DNA of 12,883 nt, from positions 1-12,883 of the forward strand of contig CALBLM010000265.1 of NCBI GenBank assembly GCA_937895695.1, given 5' to 3'. The notes under the pieces are model-generated. The model ran no database searches, was not told where the DNA came from, and saw nothing but the letters and a program-made list of their open reading frames with translations. Of this stretch, positions 1 through 5,487 are shown piece after piece. The position numbers were made by a program, and so were the translations under genes. Positions within the stretch are counted from its first letter, which is position 1. Each line of letters opens with the position of its first letter. Source of the stretch: an uncultured Megasphaera sp. (lineage in GTDB: Bacteria; Bacillota; Negativicutes; Veillonellales; Megasphaeraceae).

Positions 1-663
1 GGCGGTATCATGCAGGCCGGGCCGGTGTCTCTCATTGCCTTGGCATTGCTGGCTGTCGTGTCGCTGCTATTTGGCCCGTTATACTGCGGCAAACTGTGTC
101 CTGCCGGGGCACTGCCGGAATTTTTGTCGCGCCTGGTGCCGTCAAGACTGCAGATTGACTGGGCGCAGCATGTTCGGATTACGCCGATCCGCTACGGTTT
201 TTTAGCAGGATTTTTTTTGACGCCGCTGGTTGGTATTGTTGAACATTGCGCGTACTGCAACTTTTTTGTTTTTGATATGCTGATTACTGTTTTGCATACC
301 GGGAGTCTGCCAGTCTATTCGATTTCTCTTATCCTGACATTTGTTTTATGGTTTGTCGTGTTGGGGTTGTTTACCAAAGGCGGCAGGGGATTTTGTAATT
401 TTCTCTGTCCCGTCGGCGCGTTCAGCAGTGTTTTGTACCAACTGGGAAAGTATTTGCCTTGGTCTTGGCAGATGCAGGCAGATACACAGCACTGCGTAGG
501 CTGCCAACGCTGTCAGCGTACGTGCCCGATGCGGACGATTGTTATGAACGGGAAAAAAGCGGTGATTGACAGACAGCGCTGCATTGTCTGCGGTGCTTGC
601 AAAAACGTATGCCCTGTCCAGGCGATTGCGTACAGTACGAAAAAGGAGATGCCTCATGAATAA
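1..663 (+). CDS. Membrane-bound polyferredoxin, NapH/YccM-like 4Fe-4S protein (5' partial)
   Basis: The reading frame is open to the left edge, so the first Met at 10 is probably internal and the true start lies outside the window. Numbering from that Met, hydrophobic segments lie at about 5-24, 63-82 and 102-121. Two CX3CP motifs (Cys26/Cys30, and CNFLCP near 130) follow membrane segments, as in NapH/CcoG/YccM proteins. The C-terminus has two classical ferredoxin motifs, CX2CX2CX3CP, at Cys162/165/168/172 and Cys191/194/197/201, for two 4Fe-4S clusters. The family passes electrons between the quinone pool or cytoplasmic donors and exported reductases. The stop overlaps the next start by 8 bases, and an exported Fe-S oxidoreductase lies two genes on, so it is probably that protein's electron donor. 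The family assignment is firm; the partner is inferred. Confidence 0.85.
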   Translation, partial: GGIMQAGPVSLIALALLAVVSLLFGPLYCGKLCPAGALPEFLSRLVPSRLQIDWAQHVRITPIRYGFLAGFFLTPLVGIVEHCAYCNFFVFDMLITVLHTGSLPVYSISLILTFVLWFVVLGLFTKGGRGFCNFLCPVGAFSSVLYQLGKYLPWSWQMQADTQHCVGCQRCQRTCPMRTIVMNGKKAVIDRQRCIVCGACKNVCPVQAIAYSTKKEMPHE

Positions 664-880
664 AGAAGCGTTGGGAAGCGGCATAGGCGCTGCAGCGGTT
701 TCCTTGGCAAGTACGGCAGTGCCGGAAGCTGTGCCGGTACTGCAGCAGATGATTCCCCTTTGCAGCGGCGTCTGCGGTGCCTGCAGCGGCGGCTGTATCG
801 CTGCTGTCAGCACGGTTGCCTGGATTGGTGTGGCCGCTTGGTATCATCGGCACAAGAAAGGAGACGTACGTCATGAATAG
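656..880 (+). CDS. Small cysteine-rich, partly hydrophobic protein of unknown function
   Basis: This is a 74-residue ORF starting at ATG 656, with AAGGAG at 643-648 (7-base spacing). It overlaps the upstream stop by 8 bases and the downstream start by 8 bases, so translation is probably coupled at both ends. A longer in-frame opening from 566 lies inside the upstream gene and has no comparable ribosome site. The protein is Ala/Gly/Val-rich, with moderately hydrophobic stretches at about 8-33 and 47-62. Between them is a compact C-X3-C-X2-C-X3-C motif at Cys36/40/43/47, and it ends in a basic tail (HRHKK). I do not recognise a named family. The motif could bind an Fe-S cluster or another metal, and its position between two Fe-S redox genes suggests a small subunit or maturation factor. 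The function is inference only. Confidence 0.7.
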   Translation: MNKEALGSGIGAAAVSLASTAVPEAVPVLQQMIPLCSGVCGACSGGCIAAVSTVAWIGVAAWYHRHKKGDVRHE

Positions 881-2099
881 ACGGGATTTTTTGAAATTAG
901 CAGGCCTTGGCGCCGCTGGCTGGGTACTGGCAGGCTGCGGCATCCAGTCCCGGCGGGAAGCGTTTGAAGAAAAAAAGCTGGGTGGCAAAGCTGACGGCGG
1001 TGAAGTCACATACCGTGTATTGCCGCATACGCAGACAAAAATTAGTACGATTGGCATTGGCTCCAGTGCCATTCATGAAGCAGACAGCGACGAAATACAG
1101 CGGATATTTGATTATGCCGCCGACAGAGGCATCAATTTGGTCGATACGGTCATGTCGGATTTTTCTGCGGCAGCTTTGATGGGCAACGCGATGGAAGGCA
1201 AGCGGGATAAGTTTGTCACGCAAATGCACATTGGCGCCACCTATCCCGGCGATACGTACACGCGGACGAGAAATTTTGTAAAAGTAAAAGAAGGATTTGA
1301 AAAGCAGCTCCAGACGTTTCGCACGGATTACAGCGACATCGGCTTGATTCATTATGTCGATCAGGACGGCGACTATGATGATATGCTCAACAACGGGCTT
1401 TTGGACTATGCGCAGAAACTCAAGCAGGACGGCGTCATCCGCAATATTGGCTTTTCTTCTCATTCCGTAGATATGTGCCACCGTTTTTTGGATACGGGAC
1501 TGATAGATGTGTTTATGTTCAGCATCAATCCGTCTTATGATTTTGTATCTTCCGGCAGCGGCATGACACTGGATGAAAGCCGCAAAAAATTATATGAAAG
1601 AGCCCAGCAAATGGGCGTCGGCATTACGGTCATGAAAGCTTACGGCGGCGGCCGCCTGCTTTCGGATGCTTCGTCGCCTTTTGGCAAAGCCATGACGCCT
1701 GTCCAATGCATACAGTATTGTTTGGACAGACCGGCCGTTGTTTCTGTGATTCCCGGCGTGCGTCATATGATGGATGTCAAGACGGCGATGCTGTACTATG
1801 GTGCGTCGCCGGAAGAACGCAGCTATACGGATATATTGCGTGCCAAAGTACAAAATATGGATGGCGTCTGTATTTACTGTGGCCATTGCCAGCCCTGCGT
1901 CAAGGCCATTGATATTGCTGCCGTCAACAAATTTTATGATTTGGCACAGTCCGGTGATGCCTTGGCCAAAGAACACTACCTACAGCTGTCGCATAAAGCC
2001 GGCGACTGTATACAGTGCGGCCAGTGTGAGCCCCGCTGTCCTTTTCATGTAGCCATACGGGAACGGATGAGGCAGACCAAAGCGTATTTTGGTGAATAA
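873..2099 (+). CDS. Tat-exported lipoprotein, aldo/keto-reductase-fold protein with C-terminal Fe-S motifs
   Basis: This 408-residue protein starts at ATG 873, chosen because AAGGAG at 858-863 lies 9 bases upstream and because a twin-arginine signal begins at once (NRRDFLK at 2-8). A lipobox LAGC at 19-22 follows, so it should be exported folded and lipid-anchored at Cys22. Residues about 45-320 resemble predicted oxidoreductases of the aldo/keto reductase superfamily (COG1453-like). The C-terminus carries Cys333/336/339/342 (CX2CX2CX2C) and Cys379/382/385/389 (CX2CX2CX3CP), probably two 4Fe-4S clusters. By eye, the usual Asp-Tyr-Lys-His tetrad reads Asp91, Asp96 in place of Tyr, His119 in place of Lys, and His160, so ordinary NADPH-dependent carbonyl reduction is doubtful. 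With the upstream polyferredoxin it probably forms an extracytoplasmic reductase; the substrate is unknown. Confidence 0.87.
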   Translation: MNRRDFLKLAGLGAAGWVLAGCGIQSRREAFEEKKLGGKADGGEVTYRVLPHTQTKISTIGIGSSAIHEADSDEIQRIFDYAADRGINLVDTVMSDFSAAALMGNAMEGKRDKFVTQMHIGATYPGDTYTRTRNFVKVKEGFEKQLQTFRTDYSDIGLIHYVDQDGDYDDMLNNGLLDYAQKLKQDGVIRNIGFSSHSVDMCHRFLDTGLIDVFMFSINPSYDFVSSGSGMTLDESRKKLYERAQQMGVGITVMKAYGGGRLLSDASSPFGKAMTPVQCIQYCLDRPAVVSVIPGVRHMMDVKTAMLYYGASPEERSYTDILRAKVQNMDGVCIYCGHCQPCVKAIDIAAVNKFYDLAQSGDALAKEHYLQLSHKAGDCIQCGQCEPRCPFHVAIRERMRQTKAYFGE

Positions 2100-2155
2100 A
2101 GGTGTGAAAGAAGCTACGGCATATCGTTTTTGGCTTACGTACTATGCGTTACAAA

Positions 2156-2183
2156 TTTTTAGTTTTTAGTTTGGAGTTTGGAG
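2156..2183 (+). repeat. Four tandem heptamers (TTTTTAG x2, TTTGGAG x2)
   Basis: Between the reductase stop and the MerR promoter are two copies of TTTTTAG followed by two of TTTGGAG. The four 7-bp units are directly abutting and differ only at positions 4 and 5. The array is too short to assign a function. It may be a slippage product or part of an upstream binding region. Confidence 0.6.
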
Positions 2184-2192
2184 AAATTGCAT

Positions 2193-2236
2193 TGTCATGT
2201 AGTACAGAATATACGTAAAATGGCATGACATTTTTT
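2193..2236 (+). terminator. Candidate intrinsic terminator after the reductase operon
   Basis: TGTCATG at 2193-2199 pairs perfectly with CATGACA at 2224-2230, followed at once by six T (2231-2236). The 24-base loop is long and the stem is only 7 bp, so it is a moderate candidate. It lies about 95 bases after the reductase stop and before the next promoter, where a terminator is expected. Confidence 0.45.
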
Positions 2237-2278
2237 AGAAATGCTTTGTATGTATTTTTAAAATAAAAACATAAGTAT

Positions 2279-2307
2279 TAGACATATGTGAGACTGCCTC
2301 GTATACT
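2279..2307 (+). promoter_or_regulatory. Sigma-70-type promoter for the MerR gene cluster
   Basis: A -35 box TAGACA (2279-2284, 5 of 6 consensus bases) and a -10 box TATACT (2302-2307, 5 of 6) are separated by exactly 17 bases. It sits 43 bases upstream of the MerR start. The spacer is normal rather than the 19-20 bases of classic MerR-activated promoters, so the cluster need not be MerR-activated here. Confidence 0.7.
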
Positions 2308-2349
2308 GAAGATGTAATCGAGAGAGGATTAGTAAAGGAGGAAACGTGT

Positions 2350-2751
2350 ATGTTTATTCGAGAAATGGCACAACGTACGGGCATTTCGGACGATACGCTT
2401 CGCTTTTATGAACGTATTGGCGTATTGCCGCCAGTACCGCGCAATCACGGCGGCATTCGCCGCTATAGTGAATATCACGTCCAGTATGTGGCACTGATTC
2501 AAAGCTTGAAGACTAGCGGCATGTCCTTGGAAGAAATTCAGCAGTATATGAAGCTGGCAAAACAGGGACAGGCTACGGCCGGTATCCGCAAAAAGATGGT
2601 CGCAGCATCCAAAAACAAATTGCTGCAGCAAATTGCCAAAATGCAGCAGTCCGTTGCCGAAGCAGATTTTCAGCTTCGCCATTACGAAACATCTCTTCTC
2701 CGGAGAACCAATCTTGTGGCGTGCCGCTGTCCCAAAGAAGCAGGCTGTTAA
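2350..2751 (+). CDS. MerR-family transcriptional regulator with C-terminal cysteines
   Basis: This 133-residue protein starts at ATG 2350 with a strong AAAGGAGG at 2334-2341. The N-terminal 70 residues are a textbook MerR winged helix: FIREMAQRTGISDDTLRFYER, then a GGIRRYSE wing and a second helical pair. A coiled-coil dimerisation helix rich in Lys and Gln spans about 75-115. The tail ends with Cys125, Cys127 and Cys133. The outer pair has the same seven-residue gap as the CueR metal loop, although here it forms the extreme C-terminus. The family generally senses metals, oxidants, electrophiles or drugs. It probably regulates the following lipoprotein, decarboxylase-fold and cupin genes. The inducer cannot be read from the sequence; a thiol-reactive or metal signal is plausible. 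Confidence 0.9.
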   Translation: MFIREMAQRTGISDDTLRFYERIGVLPPVPRNHGGIRRYSEYHVQYVALIQSLKTSGMSLEEIQQYMKLAKQGQATAGIRKKMVAASKNKLLQQIAKMQQSVAEADFQLRHYETSLLRRTNLVACRCPKEAGC

Positions 2752-2832
2752 GGAGGCATATGGGCTGGGAGCTAGTTTGTAAGAGGCTGATAGTAAAAAT
2801 ATGATGGATATACAATTAAAAAGGAGCGATGC

Positions 2833-3042
2833 ATGATGAAATTCAAAACAATTACTACAATGATGATGACGGCGGTCATGGTGTTGGCCTTAGTCGGCTG
2901 CGGCAGTTCAGAAAGCACGACATCCAGTACGAAAGCCACCGCGCAGGACACGAAAGCTGCCAGCGAAATCGTCAAAGGCAGCCAGTATGCTGATGCTGCC
3001 AAAGTATCACAGTGGCTGAAAGATATTCAGGCAGTACAATAA
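2833..3042 (+). CDS. Small secreted lipoprotein, unknown function
   Basis: This is a 69-residue ORF with AAGGAG at 2821-2826, which serves either ATG 2833 (6-base spacing) or ATG 2836 (9-base spacing). The N-terminus is a lipoprotein signal: Lys3 and Lys5, a Met/Val/Leu-rich core, and lipobox LVGC with Cys at 23. The mature part has only about 47 residues. It begins with a Ser/Thr-rich flexible linker and ends in a short segment (YADAAKVSQWLKDIQAVQ) that could be helical. I recognise no domain. It lies between two MerR-like genes, with the second one starting 18 bases after its stop, so they are probably co-transcribed. It could be a truncated remnant of a longer lipoprotein, but the ribosome site and signal are intact and no frameshifted continuation is evident. 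Confidence 0.65.
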   Translation: MMKFKTITTMMMTAVMVLALVGCGSSESTTSSTKATAQDTKAASEIVKGSQYADAAKVSQWLKDIQAVQ

Positions 3043-3060
3043 TGCAGTAAGAGGTATGGC

Positions 3061-3507
3061 ATGACCATTGAGGAAGCGAGTAAAGAGTATGCAATTCCCG
3101 TCGAAGTACTGGAAGAATATCAGTCGTGGGGATTGTGCAGTGCCGTAAAATCTGTCATGGGAGCATGGCAGTATGACGAGAAAGACATCGAACGGCTGAG
3201 CCTGATTATGACGCTGCATGACATTGGCTTTACCAATAAAGAAGTAGAACAGTACATGCGTCTTGTCGTGGCAGAGGATAATACCAGTGAAGAACAGATG
3301 CAGATGCTTACGCGGCTGCGCAGAAAAGCAATGAATGAGATTCATTTCAAGCAAAAACAGCTGGACCGTCTGGATTATCTGTGCTATGAAATTGAAAAGA
3401 ATAAGAAAAATATACCGGCAGCAGCCGTCAGGAAACGCCGCGTCAAGATGTCACAGTATGACGAAACAAATCCGGCAGTTTGTAAAAATGTAAGGAGGTA
3501 CAGATGA
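3061..3507 (+). CDS. Divergent MerR-like regulator
   Basis: This 148-residue protein starts at ATG 3061, preceded by AAGAGG at 3049-3054. The first 70 residues fit a MerR helix-turn-helix (TIEEASKEYAIPVEVLEEYQ), with a second helical motif ending DIGFTNKEVEQYM. The wing is degenerate: the usual Arg/Tyr signature is replaced by GAWQYDEKD. A long charged helix at about 75-120 suggests dimerisation, and the tail is strongly basic (RKRRVK, then RRYR). The stop overlaps the next start as ATGA (4 bases), so it is tightly coupled to the decarboxylase-fold gene. Two MerR-type proteins in one short operon is unusual. This one may act as a partner or antagonist of the first regulator. The fold call is fairly secure; the role is inferred. 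Confidence 0.75.
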   Translation: MTIEEASKEYAIPVEVLEEYQSWGLCSAVKSVMGAWQYDEKDIERLSLIMTLHDIGFTNKEVEQYMRLVVAEDNTSEEQMQMLTRLRRKAMNEIHFKQKQLDRLDYLCYEIEKNKKNIPAAAVRKRRVKMSQYDETNPAVCKNVRRYR

Positions 3508-3941
3508 AAAGAAAATACAGCTGGATGACCGCATTGTGTGCGGCCGTCTTGACAATGACAATGATACCGATGGGAGCGATAACAATGGCAAATAATCAGA
3601 CAGAAGAGAAAAAAGCAGTAAAAATCGTACAGACAGCAGGACGAGATCGGCTCGGCAAGTTTGCACCGGACTTTGCTCGCTATAATGATGATATCCTCTT
3701 TGGAGAAGTATGGTCCCGCAACGACAAATTATCCCTGCATGACCGGAGCTTGGTAACGATTTCAGCCTTAGTAGGTGCTGGAGTGATAGACAGCTCGCTC
3801 AAATATCATATACTAACAGCGAAAAAAAACGGCGTAACGAAAGACGAAATGGTCGAAATGATTACGCAACTGGGCTTTTATACCGGCTGGCCGAAAGCAT
3901 GGGCAGCCTTTAACATGGCAAAAGAAGTATACGGTGAATAA
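3504..3941 (+). CDS. Carboxymuconolactone decarboxylase-family protein with signal peptide
   Basis: This 145-residue protein starts at ATG 3504, fixed by AAGGAGG at 3492-3498 and the ATGA overlap with the preceding gene. Residues 1-29 look like a cleavable signal peptide (KRK, hydrophobic core, likely cut after TMA). Residues about 45-143 match the CMD/AhpD-like fold: an LSLHDRSLVTISALV helix, then HILTAKKNGVTKDEMVEMITQ and a Trp/Phe-rich end (FYTGWPKAWAAFNMA). Outside the signal there is no cysteine, so it cannot be an AhpD-type CXXC peroxidase. An internal Met28 (3585) could give a cytoplasmic form, but its ribosome site is poor. Such proteins often sit beside cupins and oxidoreductases, as here. 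The substrate is unknown. Confidence 0.85.
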   Translation: MKRKYSWMTALCAAVLTMTMIPMGAITMANNQTEEKKAVKIVQTAGRDRLGKFAPDFARYNDDILFGEVWSRNDKLSLHDRSLVTISALVGAGVIDSSLKYHILTAKKNGVTKDEMVEMITQLGFYTGWPKAWAAFNMAKEVYGE

Positions 3942-3964
3942 GAAACCATATTTTTTATGGTATG

Positions 3965-4015
3965 CAGGACAGCATTTCTGAAACGACATATGCTGTCCTG
4001 TCGTGATTTTTTAGA
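3965..4015 (+). terminator. Hairpin between the CMD and cupin genes, possible terminator or attenuator
   Basis: An 11-bp perfect inverted repeat (CAGGACAGCAT at 3965-3975 and ATGCTGTCCTG at 3990-4000) encloses a 14-base loop. A run of six T follows only after six further bases (from 4007). The separated T run makes it a weaker terminator than a canonical one. It may end most transcripts after the CMD gene or act as an mRNA stability element. Confidence 0.45.
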
Positions 4016-4040
4016 TATATATAAAGGAGCAATGAGAACG

Positions 4041-4457
4041 ATGGCAGAACATCAGGAAGCACAGCAAAAATCAGGCGTTTTTGCGATAGGTGAAAAAAAC
4101 ACAGCCTATGCAAACTATTTTGTCGGGCAGAGCTATCTCAACATACTGACAACAGAACGCGTCGTCACAGCGAATGTGACCTTTGAACCGGGATGCCGTA
4201 ACAACTGGCATATTCATCATAAAGGTGGACAGATTCTGCTTGTCACAGCAGGACGAGGTTGGTATCAGGAATGGGGCAAACCGGCCCAAGAACTGCATGC
4301 CGGCGATGTTGTCAATATTCCGCCGGAAGTTAAACATTGGCATGGTGCGGCTAAAAACAGCTGGTTTGCTCATGTAGCGATTGAAGTACCGGCAGACGGT
4401 GCTGGTAACGAATGGTGTGAACCTGTAGACGAAGATACCTATAACGTACTGCCGTAA
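4041..4457 (+). CDS. Cupin-domain protein
   Basis: This small single-cupin protein has 138 residues from ATG 4041. AAGGAG at 4024-4029 is 11 bases from this ATG but only 2 bases from the in-frame ATG at 4032, so 4041 is preferred without certainty. The frame is open back to 3957, but that extension runs through a hairpin and is not credible. Cupin motif 1 is clear: Gly51, His57, His59, Gln64 in place of the usual Glu, and Gly71. Motif 2 includes Gly88, Pro94 and His99, with a further His at 101. His57, His59 and His99 should bind a metal. The family includes quercetinase- and mandelonitrile-lyase-like enzymes and many of unknown substrate. Pairing with a CMD-fold protein is common and suggests a shared small-molecule pathway. 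Confidence 0.85.
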   Translation: MAEHQEAQQKSGVFAIGEKNTAYANYFVGQSYLNILTTERVVTANVTFEPGCRNNWHIHHKGGQILLVTAGRGWYQEWGKPAQELHAGDVVNIPPEVKHWHGAAKNSWFAHVAIEVPADGAGNEWCEPVDEDTYNVLP

Positions 4458-4504
4458 TCATATTCCGTAACAAAGAGCGACTTTTCTAAATGATGTAATC
4501 GTGA

Positions 4505-4515
4505 TACAATATAAT
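4505..4515 (+). promoter_or_regulatory. Possible -10 region ahead of tatA
   Basis: TACAAT (4505-4510) and the overlapping TATAAT (4510-4515) lie 27-37 bases before the tatA start in an A/T-rich gap. No convincing -35 box is found at the right distance, so this is a tentative promoter. Confidence 0.35.
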
Positions 4516-4541
4516 TAGTGTCGCATCGAAAGGGGGAAGTC

Positions 4542-4781
4542 ATGATGCATTTAGGTGCACAAGAATTGATTGTTATTTTATTGATTGTCCTCATTTTGTT
4601 TGGCGGAAAAAAAGTAACCGGCCTAGGCAAAGCACTGGGTACGAGTTTGCGTGAGTTTAAAGAGGAAGTCAATAAACCGGACGAAACCGTAAAAAAGGCA
4701 GCTGCCGATACGCCGAATCCGAATGTTGTGCAGCAACAAGCGACGGATACGGTCCATGAGGCAAGGGCCGGCAAGAAATAA
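4542..4781 (+). CDS. tatA: Sec-independent (twin-arginine) translocase subunit TatA
   Basis: This 79-residue protein starts at ATG 4542 (an adjacent ATG at 4545 is equally possible), with AGGGGG at 4531-4536. An upstream in-frame GTG at 4518 precedes the ribosome site and is rejected. The architecture is diagnostic: a short N-terminus, one membrane helix (ELIVILLIVLILF), the FGGKK hinge, an amphipathic helix (LGKALGTSLREFKEEV) and a polar unstructured tail. TatA oligomers form the pathway for folded proteins carrying twin-arginine signals. The lipoprotein at 873-2099 is a likely client. No tatC is present, so the rest of the system must be elsewhere. TatA and TatB/TatE cannot be separated rigorously by eye, but the length and FG motif favour TatA. 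The next gene starts 15 bases after the stop. Confidence 0.92.
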   Translation: MMHLGAQELIVILLIVLILFGGKKVTGLGKALGTSLREFKEEVNKPDETVKKAAADTPNPNVVQQQATDTVHEARAGKK

Positions 4782-4796
4782 AGGAGAAGCAGCCCT

Positions 4797-5321
4797 ATGT
4801 ATTATGTGTCGTCATATGAAGCCCCGATGGGTACATTGACATTGGTTAGTAATGAAACGTGTTTAATCGGATCCTGGTTTGAAGGCCAAAAGTATTATAT
4901 GGAACCGGTCGCTAATGAAGACGTGGTACCGAAGGAAACGGAAGTACTTAGACGGACGAAAAAGTGGCTCGATGACTATTTTGCCGGTCGGATGCCGGCA
5001 CTGATTACACTGCCGCTGGCACCGCAGGGCAGTACATTTCGTAAATTGGTCTGGCATATTTTGTGTCAAATCCCGTATGGACAAGTACGTACCTATAAAG
5101 AAATTGCCAATGAAGTCGCGTCCTATGAAGGGAAAGATCATATGTCGGCCCAAGCGGTTGGCGGTGCGATTGGGCATAATCCGATTTCTGTCATTATTCC
5201 CTGTCATCGTGTTGTCGGGACAAAAGGCAGTTTGACCGGCTATGCCGGCGGCCTGGATAAAAAAAAGGCCCTGCTGCAGCATGAAGGAGCGAATTTGACG
5301 CCTCAAAACAGTAATAGATAG
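4797..5321 (+). CDS. ogt: Methylated-DNA--[protein]-cysteine S-methyltransferase
   Basis: This 174-residue protein starts at ATG 4797 with AAGGAG at 4781-4786, overlapping the tatA stop. The C-terminal domain (about 80-165) shows the hallmark sequence: FRKLVWHILCQIPYGQVRTY with the DNA-binding helix, an Asn hinge at GHNP, and the active PCHR motif with acceptor Cys136. The following GTKGSLTGYAGG loop is also typical. The N-terminal 75 residues form the variable alpha/beta domain of Ogt/Ada-C proteins. It removes O6-alkyl groups from guanine in a single-turnover reaction, moving the alkyl group to Cys136. The link to tatA is probably transcriptional only. The Ogt label follows the two-domain length; nomenclature between Ogt and Ada-C is loose. 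Confidence 0.93.
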   Translation: MYYVSSYEAPMGTLTLVSNETCLIGSWFEGQKYYMEPVANEDVVPKETEVLRRTKKWLDDYFAGRMPALITLPLAPQGSTFRKLVWHILCQIPYGQVRTYKEIANEVASYEGKDHMSAQAVGGAIGHNPISVIIPCHRVVGTKGSLTGYAGGLDKKKALLQHEGANLTPQNSNR

Positions 5322-5343
5322 GGCTGCATTTTCTATAAGAAGA

Positions 5344-5373
5344 TTGACAAGGAGATGGAACGTTTTATATAAT
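5344..5373 (+). promoter_or_regulatory. Consensus sigma-70 promoter upstream of the MATE gene
   Basis: TTGACA (5344-5349) and TATAAT (5368-5373) are both perfect consensus hexamers, separated by 18 bases. Transcription should start near 5380, giving a leader of about 105 bases before the MATE start. It begins 23 bases after the ogt stop. Confidence 0.75.
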
Positions 5374-5424
5374 AAGATTGTTAAAATCTTAGGTAGTGGA
5401 ATTTTCCGGACATTGTCATCTTTT

Positions 5425-5461
5425 AGCCACACAGTTATCTTGGATAATTGTGTGGCTTTTT
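5425..5461 (+). terminator. Strong intrinsic terminator in the MATE leader
   Basis: The hairpin runs 5425-5457: AGCCACACA pairs with TGTGTGGCT (5449-5457), one G-T wobble follows, then TTATC pairs with GATAA, closing on a 3-base loop (15 pairs in all). Five T end at 5461. It lies downstream of the 5344-5373 promoter and 24 bases before the MATE start. It therefore either ends the tatA-ogt transcript or attenuates the MATE transcript. Confidence 0.8.
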
Positions 5462-5469
5462 CTGTACAC

Positions 5470-5487
5470 AAGGAGGAATACATATTG
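5470..5487 (+). promoter_or_regulatory. Ribosome binding site selecting a TTG start
   Basis: AAGGAGG at 5470-5476 is 8 bases from an in-frame TTG at 5485 but 20 bases from the first ATG at 5497. The spacing therefore selects the non-AUG start, which would lower initiation. Confidence 0.65.

Noticed and set aside
897..1481. 194-residue minus-strand ORF
   Set aside because: It is the shadow of the aldo/keto-reductase-fold gene, with no ribosome site or domain.
2760..2804. 14-codon ORF after the MerR gene with AAGGAGG just upstream
   Set aside because: The ribosome site is only 3 bases from the ATG, the peptide (MGWELVCKRLIVKI) has no recognisable feature, and nothing around it suggests a leader function.
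3957..4040. In-frame N-terminal extension of the cupin
   Set aside because: It runs through an 11-bp hairpin and T run; the ribosome site is at 4024-4029.
4863..5483. 206-residue minus-strand ORF over ogt and the MATE leader
   Set aside because: It is antisense to a well-supported gene and crosses a promoter and terminator; no recognisable domain.
5344..5484. In-frame N-terminal extension of the MATE transporter
   Set aside because: The stretch contains a perfect promoter and a hairpin terminator, and MATE homology starts after 5485.
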